Of a DNA stretch of 8,001 nucleotides, positions 1 to 5,895 are shown in pieces. The stretch comes from Betaproteobacteria bacterium. Lineage in GTDB: Bacteria; Pseudomonadota; Gammaproteobacteria; Burkholderiales; Burkholderiaceae_C. Positions within the stretch are counted from its first letter, which is position 1, and each line of letters starts with the position of its first letter. Made by a program: the position numbers and the translations under genes. The notes under the pieces were generated by a model. The model had not been told where the DNA came from. It saw only the letters and a program-made list of their open reading frames with translations, and ran no database searches. The stretch lies in contig VBCQ01000403.1 in NCBI GenBank assembly GCA_005882155.1, positions 1 through 8,001 on the forward strand, written 5' to 3'.

Positions 1-1
1 G

Positions 2-145
2 CAAATCGGTGCGCAGATCGACACCGGCGTTCCGTGGTGCCACACGACGTGCGAAGCGGCGCCCGACGGGCTGCAGCTCGCGCTGAAGTCGGGCAACTTC
101 GGCGGTGACGCATTTTTCGCGCGCGCCTTCGCGACACCCGCATGA
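2..145 (+). CDS. otnK: 3-oxo-tetronate kinase OtnK (DUF1537 family), C-terminal fragment cut by window start
   Basis: Only the last 47 codons are present; the frame is open from base 2 to the TGA at 143-145. The family phosphorylates 3-dehydro-tetronate at O-4 with ATP, the step between OtnI and OtnC, in the cytoplasm. The visible tail contains GVPW and then LALKSGNFGG followed by DAFF, which I recognise as the typical C-terminal end of DUF1537 sugar-acid kinases (nucleotide-binding domain). The stop overlaps the start of the next gene as ATGA, suggesting translational coupling. The neighbours otnC, otnI and denD strongly support the assignment. The N-terminal substrate domain lies outside the window, so substrate preference (D-erythronate, L- or D-threonate derived) cannot be judged from this fragment. 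Confidence 0.85.
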   Translation, partial: QIGAQIDTGVPWCHTTCEAAPDGLQLALKSGNFGGDAFFARAFATPA

Positions 146-798
146 ACGAGACCGCTGCTCGCGAAGAGATCTGCCGCATCGGCCGCTCGCTGTACCAGCG
201 CGGCTACGCGCATGCGAGCGCGGGCAACATCAGCATGCGGCTCGATGAAGGCTTGCTGATCACGCCGACCGATTCCTGCCTCGGCAGCTTGCAGCCGCAA
301 GAGCTCGTGCGCATCAGCGCATCGGGCGAGCCGACGAGCGGCGAGCGTGCGAGCAAAACGCTCGCTTTGCACCGACGCGTCTACGACAGCGACGCCGCGG
401 CGAACTGCGTGCTGCACACGCACAGCACGCAGCTCGTCGCGTTGTCGTTGGCCGGCGTGTGGCATGACGACTGCATCCTGCCGCCGATCACGCCCTACTT
501 CGTCATGAAGGTCGGGCGAGTGCCGCTGGTTCGCTATCACCGCCCCGGCGACCCCGCGGTGGCCGAGCAGGTCGCGCAACGAATCGCCGCAGCGGCGCAG
601 CGCGGCGCAAGCTTGCGCGGCGTGCTGCTCGAGCGCTTGGGTCCACTGGTGTGGCACGCGTCGCCGGCGGCCGCGATGGCCACGCTCGAAGAACTCGAAG
701 AGACTGCGCGCCTGTGGCTGATGACGACCCCGCGTCCCGCGCCGCTCACCGACGCGCAGATCGCCGATCTTTGCAACACCTTCGCCATACGCTGGTAA
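142..798 (+). CDS. otnC: 3-oxo-tetronate 4-phosphate decarboxylase OtnC (class II aldolase/adducin fold)
   Basis: The 218-residue protein has normal length for this family. It decarboxylates 3-dehydro-tetronate 4-phosphate to dihydroxyacetone phosphate and CO2, the last step of the pathway. Family signatures seen: SAGNIS (residues 26-31), LITPTDS (39-45), the metal-binding HTH motif (His92, His94), LPPITPYFVMKVG (113-125), RPGDP (134-138) and EELEETAR (183-190). Compared with E. coli L-fuculose-phosphate aldolase, whose zinc is held by Glu73, His92, His94 and His155, the Glu position reads as Thr73 (in ASKTLALH) and the last His, normally in a NHGP-like motif, reads as Leu166 (in LLERLGP). 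This may be a subfamily trait or may alter metal binding. The start at 142 overlaps the otnK stop. No Shine-Dalgarno is visible, so initiation probably depends on coupling. The next gene begins 2 nt after its TAA. Confidence 0.9.
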   Translation: MNETAAREEICRIGRSLYQRGYAHASAGNISMRLDEGLLITPTDSCLGSLQPQELVRISASGEPTSGERASKTLALHRRVYDSDAAANCVLHTHSTQLVALSLAGVWHDDCILPPITPYFVMKVGRVPLVRYHRPGDPAVAEQVAQRIAAAAQRGASLRGVLLERLGPLVWHASPAAAMATLEELEETARLWLMTTPRPAPLTDAQIADLCNTFAIRW

Positions 799-800
799 CC

Positions 801-1586
801 ATGCCCCGCTTCGCCGCCAACTTGTCGATGATGTACACGGAGCACCCGTTCCTCGAGCGCTTCGCCGCCGCTGCGGCCGATGGCTTCAAGGCAGTCGAGT
901 TCCTCTTCCCCTACGAGCACACTCCCGCCGAGCTCGCGCGGCGCTTGCGCGACCACAGTCTCACGCAAGTGCTGTTCAATCTGCCGCCGGGCGACTCGGC
1001 CGGCGGTGAGCGCGGTATCGCGGCGTTGCCCGGCCGTGAGGCCGAGTTCGCCGCATCGGTCGAACAGGCGCTCGCCTACGCGCTCGCCACCGGCTGTACG
1101 CGCATGCATGCGATGGCCGGACTGGTACCGGCATCTGCCGATCGCGCCGTGATGCGCAGTACCTACGTCAGCAACCTGCGCCGCGCGGCGGCCATGCTGG
1201 CGCCGCACCACATCACCTTGCTGATCGAGCCGATCAACACACGCGACATGCCGGGCTACTTTCTCAATCACCAACAAGCGGCGCACGACGTCGTCACCGA
1301 GGTCGGCGCGAGCAACCTCAAGGTGCAGATGGACCTGTACCACTGCCAGATCATGGAAGGCGATCTGAGCATGCGGTTGCGCCGCCATCTGCCGAACGTC
1401 GGGCACATGCAGATCGCTGGCGTGCCGCAGCGTCATGAGCCCGACAGCGGCGAGATCAATCACCGCCATCTCTTCAAGCTCATCGACGAGCTCGGCTACG
1501 AGGGCTACGTCGGTTGCGAGTACCGCCCTCGCGGCCGCACTTCCGACGGACTCGCCTGGTTTCAAGCCTACAGGGACAAAGCATGA
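801..1586 (+). CDS. otnI: 2-oxo-tetronate isomerase OtnI (hydroxypyruvate isomerase-like TIM barrel)
   Basis: The 261-residue protein matches the roughly 258-residue Hyi/OtnI family of xylose-isomerase-like TIM barrels. It interconverts 2-dehydro- and 3-dehydro-tetronate, feeding OtnK. The N-terminus MPRFAANLSMMYTEHPFLER is characteristic. Expected acidic catalytic and metal residues are in place: Glu143 in LLIEPIN, Asp178 in QMDLYH, His202 and Gln204 in GHMQIA, and Glu240 in GCEYRP. The frame remains open upstream to an ATG at 651, but that extension (50 residues, Arg-rich, overlapping otnC) does not resemble the family, so ATG 801 is chosen. It sits 2 nt after the otnC stop with no clear ribosome binding site. 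Its TGA overlaps the denD start as ATGA. Confidence 0.92.
   Translation: MPRFAANLSMMYTEHPFLERFAAAAADGFKAVEFLFPYEHTPAELARRLRDHSLTQVLFNLPPGDSAGGERGIAALPGREAEFAASVEQALAYALATGCTRMHAMAGLVPASADRAVMRSTYVSNLRRAAAMLAPHHITLLIEPINTRDMPGYFLNHQQAAHDVVTEVGASNLKVQMDLYHCQIMEGDLSMRLRRHLPNVGHMQIAGVPQRHEPDSGEINHRHLFKLIDELGYEGYVGCEYRPRGRTSDGLAWFQAYRDKA
1572..1576 (+). promoter_or_regulatory. Shine-Dalgarno of denD
   Basis: AGGGA lies 6 nt before ATG 1583, inside the end of otnI. It decides the denD start over the in-frame upstream ATG at 1514, whose extra 23 residues come before the conserved Rossmann N-terminus. Confidence 0.6.
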
Positions 1587-2596
1587 ACCTGCTCATCACC
1601 GGCGGCGCCGGTTTCCTCGGCGCCCGGCTTGCGCGCACGCTGCTGCAGCGTGGCACGCTCGCCGGACAACGCATAGCGCGACTCGTCCTCGCCGATCGAG
1701 CCGCACCACAAGACGCTGCACTGACGAGCGACGCTCGCGTGCAGGTGAAGGTCGGCGACCTCGCGGCGCAGCTGCCCACACTGATGGCCGCGCCGTTCGA
1801 CGCGATCTTTCATCTTGCCGCGGCGGTGTCGGGCGAATGCGAAGCCGATTTCGAACTCGGCATGCACGCGAATTTCGACACCACGCGGCAACTGCTCGAC
1901 GCCTGCCGCGCAGCGGGCAATCGGCCTCGACTCGTCTTCTCGAGCTCGCTCGCGGTGTTCGGCTCCGACCCGTCGCTGCCGTTGCCCGAGGTCGTCGGCG
2001 ATGCCACGTTGCCGACACCGCAGACCTCGTACGGCATCCAGAAATTCATCGGCGAGCAGCTGGTCGCCGACTACACGCGCAAGGGCTACATTGACGGCCG
2101 CAGCACGCGGCTCGCGACGGTGTCGGTGCGGCCGGGCCGGCCCAACGCCGCCGCATCGGGGTTCCTGTCGGGCATCGTGCGCGAGCCGCTCGCCGGGCTG
2201 CCGGCGAGCTGTCCGGTCGACGTCGACACCGAGGTCGCGTTGACCTCACCGGCCAACACGGTCGCGGGACTGATCGCGGTGGTCGAGGCCGATGCGTCGA
2301 GCTGGATCGGGCGCACCGCGATCAATCTGCCGGCACTCACGGTCAGCGTTCGCGCGATGCTCGATGCATTGCGCGAGATCGGCGGCGACGAAGCCGTCGC
2401 GCTGGTGCGCTTCGGCGCCGACCCGAGCGTCGCGCGCATGGTCGGCGGCTGGCCGGCGCGCGTCGCGAGCGAGCGCGCGCAGCGTCTGGGCTTGCGCGCC
2501 GACTCCGACTTCCGCTCCATCGTCTTGCAGTACGTGCGCGACAACGCGAGCGCCGTCACCAACGCACGAGCCCGCGCCGCTGCAGGCCTCGCTTGA
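1583..2596 (+). CDS. denD: D-erythronate dehydrogenase DenD (extended SDR, NAD-dependent epimerase/dehydratase family)
   Basis: The 337-residue extended short-chain dehydrogenase/reductase oxidises D-erythronate to 2-dehydro-D-erythronate with NAD+, the entry step of the pathway. Seen: Rossmann motif TGGAGFLG (residues 6-13), Asp38 at the end of the second strand (consistent with NAD preference), HLAAAVSG (77-84), a Ser cluster at 120-122, and the catalytic YxxxK as Tyr150-Lys154 in SYGIQKF. RPGRPN (183-188) is where DenD-type proteins carry their substrate and cofactor loop. The start follows AGGGA and overlaps the otnI stop (ATGA). L-threonate clusters use an unrelated dehydrogenase (LtnD, beta-hydroxyacid type), so this gene points to D-erythronate as the natural substrate. 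This is inferred from family and context; another sugar acid remains possible. Confidence 0.87.
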   Translation: MNLLITGGAGFLGARLARTLLQRGTLAGQRIARLVLADRAAPQDAALTSDARVQVKVGDLAAQLPTLMAAPFDAIFHLAAAVSGECEADFELGMHANFDTTRQLLDACRAAGNRPRLVFSSSLAVFGSDPSLPLPEVVGDATLPTPQTSYGIQKFIGEQLVADYTRKGYIDGRSTRLATVSVRPGRPNAAASGFLSGIVREPLAGLPASCPVDVDTEVALTSPANTVAGLIAVVEADASSWIGRTAINLPALTVSVRAMLDALREIGGDEAVALVRFGADPSVARMVGGWPARVASERAQRLGLRADSDFRSIVLQYVRDNASAVTNARARAAAGLA

Positions 2597-2611
2597 CTTC
2601 AGTTCACTCAC

Positions 2612-2616
2612 AGGAG
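2612..2616 (+). promoter_or_regulatory. Shine-Dalgarno of dctP
   Basis: AGGAG with 5 nt spacing to ATG 2622 is the strongest ribosome binding site in the operon. This fits the need for high levels of the periplasmic binding protein. It lies in the 25-nt gap after denD, the largest gap in the operon; I see no hairpin or promoter there. Confidence 0.7.
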
Positions 2617-2621
2617 ACGAC

Positions 2622-3593
2622 ATGAAACCCACACGCATCGCATTCGCCGTTGTCGCCACGCTCGGCTTGTTCGCGTCGGCGCAAGCGCAGACCGTGCTCA
2701 AGCTCGGCTACGCCACGTCGAAGGAATCGCACTACGGCGTCGGCTCGACGGTGTTCTGCGACGAGATCGACAAGGGCACGCAAGGCCGCTACAAATGCCA
2801 GCAGTTTCCGTCGGCCGCGCTCGGTGGCGAGCGCGAAATGATCGAGGCGGTGCAGCTCGGCACGCAGGACATCGTCAACACCTCGACCGGGCCGCTCGGC
2901 AACTTCGTTCCCGAGGTGAAGATCGTCGACATCCCGTTCCTGTTTCGCAATTACGACCATGCGCGCAAGGTGATGGACGGCCCCATCGGCCAAGACCTGC
3001 TGAAGAAGCTGCAGACCAAGGGCCTCGTCGGCCTCGCGTGGACCGAGAACGGCTTTCGCCACATGACGAACAACAAGCACCCGATCGTCCACGCCGAAGA
3101 TGCGCGCGGGCTGAAGATGCGCACGATGGAAAACAAGGTGCACATGGAGGGCTACAAGACCTTCGGCATCCTGCCCACGCCGATGCCCTTCCCCGAGCTG
3201 TTCACAGCGCTGCAGCAAGGCACCGTCGACGGTCAGGAGAACCCGATCCCGGTGATCCTCGCGTCGAAGTTCGCGCAGGTGCAGAAGCACTTGTCGCTGA
3301 CCGGCCATGTCTATTCGCCCGCGGTGCTGATCCTCTCGCCCGCGGTGTGGGACAAGCTGTCGGAGTCCGACCGCAAGGTGTTCGTCGACGCGGCGAAGAA
3401 GGCTTCGGCAGCGCAGCGCAAGAAGGTCAACGACGACGAGGCCAACGGCATCGCGCAATTGCGCAAGGACGGCATGCAGGTCGTCGAGCAGGTCGACGGC
3501 GAAATCTTCCGCAAGGCCGTCGCGCCGGCCTACGCGAACTTCGCGCGCGAATTCGGCGCCGACAAGATCGCGGCGATCCAGGCCGTCAAGTGA
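2622..3593 (+). CDS. dctP: TRAP transporter substrate-binding protein, DctP family
   Basis: The 323-residue periplasmic binding protein captures a carboxylate, probably the tetronate used by the adjacent enzymes, and delivers it to DctQM. It has a clear Sec signal peptide: Lys2/Arg5, a hydrophobic core over residues 6-18, and an AQA site with likely cleavage after Ala22. DctP hallmarks seen: LGYAT near the mature N-terminus, FPSAALGGEREM (62-73), VDIPFLF (102-108), ENGFRHMTN (142-150), the carboxylate-binding Arg167 in GLKMRTMEN, and ALQQGTVDGQENP (196-208) with Asn207. Two Cys (46 and 59) could form a disulfide in the periplasm. The frame is open far upstream to 2292, but the signal peptide and AGGAG fix the start at 2622. 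dctQ follows within 5 nt. Confidence 0.93.
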   Translation: MKPTRIAFAVVATLGLFASAQAQTVLKLGYATSKESHYGVGSTVFCDEIDKGTQGRYKCQQFPSAALGGEREMIEAVQLGTQDIVNTSTGPLGNFVPEVKIVDIPFLFRNYDHARKVMDGPIGQDLLKKLQTKGLVGLAWTENGFRHMTNNKHPIVHAEDARGLKMRTMENKVHMEGYKTFGILPTPMPFPELFTALQQGTVDGQENPIPVILASKFAQVQKHLSLTGHVYSPAVLILSPAVWDKLSESDRKVFVDAAKKASAAQRKKVNDDEANGIAQLRKDGMQVVEQVDGEIFRKAVAPAYANFAREFGADKIAAIQAVK

Positions 3594-3598
3594 TCGGG

Positions 3599-4090
3599 AT
3601 GAAAGCGCTCATCCTCGCAATCGATCGCCGCGTCACCTGGCTCGCGCTGCACCTCGCGTGCCTGCTGCTCGCGGTGATCTGCGTGCTCGGGATGTGGCAG
3701 GTCGTGAGCCGCTTCATCCTGTCGCAGCCATCGACCTTCACCGAAGAAGCGATGCGGCGGCTCTTGATCTGGGCCGTCTTCCTCGGCATCGTCGCGGCGT
3801 TCCGGCGCGGCGCGCTGGTGTCGGTCGACCTGATGGCCCGAGTCTCGCGCGGCACCTGGCGAAGAGTCGTTCGCAGCCTCATTACCGGCGTGTCGCTCGC
3901 GTTCCTCGCGGTGCTGGTGTGGTTCGGCATCAACCTGCTGTGGCGCGTGCGATTCCAGACCTTCGCCAGCATGGAGCTGTCGATGGCCTGGGCATACGCC
4001 GCGCTGCCGGTGGGCGCCGTGATGGCGATGGTCGCCGTGCTCGCGAACCACGTCGACCCGATCAACGAAGAGCTGGACAACGCGCAGTGA
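3599..4090 (+). CDS. dctQ: TRAP transporter small permease, DctQ family
   Basis: The 163-residue inner-membrane protein has four hydrophobic segments at about residues 13-38, 53-69, 91-115 and 125-149, the normal DctQ count and length. The family motif is seen as FTEEAMRRLLIWAVFLG (47-63). It forms the integral membrane unit with DctM and helps dock the binding protein; transport is driven by an ion gradient, usually sodium. The chosen ATG 3599 is 5 nt after the dctP stop. An in-frame GTG at 3590 overlapping that stop (GTGA) would add only three residues and is a real alternative. No strong ribosome binding site is visible. The upstream part of the same open frame, inside dctP, is Arg-rich and not coding. 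Confidence 0.9.
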   Translation: MKALILAIDRRVTWLALHLACLLLAVICVLGMWQVVSRFILSQPSTFTEEAMRRLLIWAVFLGIVAAFRRGALVSVDLMARVSRGTWRRVVRSLITGVSLAFLAVLVWFGINLLWRVRFQTFASMELSMAWAYAALPVGAVMAMVAVLANHVDPINEELDNAQ

Positions 4091-4097
4091 GCCGCCC

Positions 4098-5873
4098 ATG
4101 TCGATGACTCTCTTTCTCGCGATGCTGATCTGCTTCGCGTTCAGCATCTCGATCGCGGTCTCGATCGGCGCGTCGGCGATGCTCGGCCTCACGCTGTTCG
4201 ACCCGACTCGCCTCATCGTCGCGCCGAAAGAGATGTTCACCGCGATCGACAAGTTCCCGCTCGCGGCGATCCCGTTCTTCATCCTCGCCGGCAATCTGAT
4301 GGAGACCGGCGGCATCTCGCGCCGGCTGGTCGACTTCGCGAAGTCGCTCGTCGGCGGCGTGCAAGGCGGCTTGCCGATGACCTGCGTGCTGACCTGCATG
4401 ATTTTCGCCGCGGTGTCGGGCTCGTCGGTGGCAACGACCTTCGCGATCGGAGCGATCCTGATTCCCGCGCTGATCCGCCATGGCTACCCGACGAGCTGGG
4501 CCGCGGCGCTGCAGGCCACATCGGCCGAGCTCGGCGTGATCATCCCGCCGTCGATCCCGATGATTCTGTTCGGCGTGTCGGCCGAGGTGTCGATCGGCGA
4601 ACTGTTCATCGCCGGCTTCGGCCCGGGACTCTTCATCGGCGGCGCGCTGATGCTGTTCGTGCACCTGTACTGCCGCTTCAAAGGCTGGGGCAAGACCGAC
4701 GGCGACGGCCGCCTCGGCGTGCTCGATGCAACGGTGAAAGCGGGCTGGGCGCTGTTGATGCCGGTGATCATCCTCGGCGGCATCTACGGCCGGCTGGTCG
4801 ACTTCGCGAAGTCGCTCGTCGGCGGCGTGCAAGGCGGCTTGCCGATGACCTGCGTGCTGACCTGCATGATTTTCGCCGCGGTGTCGGGCTCGTCGGTGGC
4901 AACGACCTTCGCGATCGGAGCGATCCTGATTCCCGCGCTGATCCGCCATGGCTACCCGACGAGCTGGGCCGCGGCGCTGCAGGCCACATCGGCCGAGCTC
5001 GGCGTGATCATCCCGCCGTCGATCCCGATGATTCTGTTCGGCGTGTCGGCCGAGGTGTCGATCGGCGAACTGTTCATCGCCGGCTTCGGCCCGGGACTCT
5101 TCATCGGCGGCGCGCTGATGCTGTTCGTGCACCTGTACTGCCGCTTCAAAGGCTGGGGCAAGACCGACGGCGACGGCCGCCTCGGCGTGCTCGATGCAAC
5201 GGTGAAAGCGGGCTGGGCGCTGTTGATGCCGGTGATCATCCTCGGCGGCATCTACGGCGGCATCTTCACGCCGACCGAGGCGTCGGTGGTCGCGGTGTTC
5301 TACGCGCTGGTGGTGGGCGTGTTCGTCCACCGCGAGCTGTCTTGGCGCGAGCTGCTGCCGGTGTTTCGCAAGTCGGTGATATCGAGCGCCGTCATCATGT
5401 TCATCATCGCCAACGCCGGGCTGTTCGCGTTCCTCATCACGCGTGCCGGCGTGCCCGAGGCGATCGGCGTGTTTCTGACCGATGTGCTGAAGTCGCCCGG
5501 CTGGTTTCTGCTCGGCGTCAACGCGGCGCTGTTCGTGATCGGCATGTTCATCGAGACCTCGGCCGCGATCATCGTCCTCGCACCGATCCTCGTTCCGGTG
5601 GCACGACACTTCGGCGTCGACCCGGTGCACTTCGGCACGATCATGGTCGTCAACCTCGCACTCGGCATGATCACGCCGCCGTTCGGCGTCAACCTGTTCG
5701 CCGCCTGCACGGTGGCGCGCATCTCGCTCGACAAGATCGTCGCGCATCTGCTGCCGTTCGTTCTGGTTGTGCTCGGCTGCCTTGCGGTGGTGACGTATTG
5801 GCCCGGGCTGTCGCTGACCTTGCGCGACGCGGTGTTCAAAGTGCCAGCGCCGGCGGTGGTTGCGCCTCAGTGA
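4098..5873 (+). CDS. dctM: TRAP transporter large permease, DctM family, with exact internal 156-residue tandem duplication
   Basis: This is the large membrane subunit that carries the substrate and ion path of a TRAP transporter. Family motifs: FPLAAIPFFILAGNLMETGG (53-72), AAVSGSSVATTFAIG, ELGVIIPPSIPMILFGV, GGIFTPTEASVVAVFYA after residue 386, and GMITPPFGVNLFAA near the C-terminus. The protein has 591 residues against about 425-440 normally. The excess is a perfect repeat: residues 76-231 recur as 232-387, so the SGSSVATT and IIPPSIP motifs appear twice. Removing one copy gives 435 residues with continuous family sequence. The duplicated block holds roughly four hydrophobic stretches including one of the re-entrant regions, so the encoded protein is probably non-functional or abnormal unless the repeat is an assembly artefact. 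The start is 7 nt after dctQ; a second ATG at 4104 is possible. It ends 22 bp before the stop of the convergent kinase. Confidence 0.93.
   Translation: MSMTLFLAMLICFAFSISIAVSIGASAMLGLTLFDPTRLIVAPKEMFTAIDKFPLAAIPFFILAGNLMETGGISRRLVDFAKSLVGGVQGGLPMTCVLTCMIFAAVSGSSVATTFAIGAILIPALIRHGYPTSWAAALQATSAELGVIIPPSIPMILFGVSAEVSIGELFIAGFGPGLFIGGALMLFVHLYCRFKGWGKTDGDGRLGVLDATVKAGWALLMPVIILGGIYGRLVDFAKSLVGGVQGGLPMTCVLTCMIFAAVSGSSVATTFAIGAILIPALIRHGYPTSWAAALQATSAELGVIIPPSIPMILFGVSAEVSIGELFIAGFGPGLFIGGALMLFVHLYCRFKGWGKTDGDGRLGVLDATVKAGWALLMPVIILGGIYGGIFTPTEASVVAVFYALVVGVFVHRELSWRELLPVFRKSVISSAVIMFIIANAGLFAFLITRAGVPEAIGVFLTDVLKSPGWFLLGVNAALFVIGMFIETSAAIIVLAPILVPVARHFGVDPVHFGTIMVVNLALGMITPPFGVNLFAACTVARISLDKIVAHLLPFVLVVLGCLAVVTYWPGLSLTLRDAVFKVPAPAVVAPQ
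4321..4788 (+). repeat. Tandem direct repeat in dctM, copy 1 (468 bp)
   Basis: First copy of an exact head-to-tail duplication with offset 468 bp (156 codons, so in frame). Identity runs from 4321 to 4790 when compared with 4789 to 5258; the two shared bases at the boundary are GC. By eye I find no mismatch. Copy 1 is preceded by native sequence encoding GGISR. Confidence 0.95.
4789..5256 (+). repeat. Tandem direct repeat in dctM, copy 2 (468 bp)
   Basis: Second copy, starting directly after copy 1. The novel junction encodes Gly231-Arg232 (GGIYG then RLVDF), while the end of copy 2 continues into the native GGIYGGIFTP. Identical third-codon positions in both copies mean the event is very recent, or the copy is not real. 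Confidence 0.95.
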
Positions 5874-5895
5874 ATTCATTCATCTTCAATTTCAC
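5874..5895. other. Convergent intergenic spacer between dctM and the sensor kinase
   Basis: Only 22 bp separate the two stop codons. AGTGAA at 5869-5874 and TTCACT at 5891-5896 could pair with a long loop, but there is no GC-rich stem and no T-tract, so I do not call a terminator. The two transcripts probably overlap at their 3' ends. Confidence 0.6.

Noticed and set aside
651..800. N-terminal extension of otnI to an upstream ATG
   Set aside because: The 50 extra residues are Arg-rich, overlap otnC and do not resemble OtnI/Hyi N-termini; ATG 801 gives family length.
537..1565. 342-codon minus-strand open frame opposite otnC and otnI
   Set aside because: Antisense to two clearly identified enzyme genes; composition is low-complexity and no family is recognised.
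4321..5256. Mobile element or CRISPR-like array as explanation for the direct repeat
   Set aside because: The repeat unit is coding sequence of dctM itself, only two copies, with no transposase, terminal inverted repeats or spacers.
4062..5879. 605-codon open frame on the minus strand opposite dctM, with its own internal repeat
   Set aside because: It is extremely rich in Arg, His, Glu and Asp with no recognisable domain. It exists because high GC third positions leave the antisense frame open, and its repeat simply mirrors the dctM duplication.
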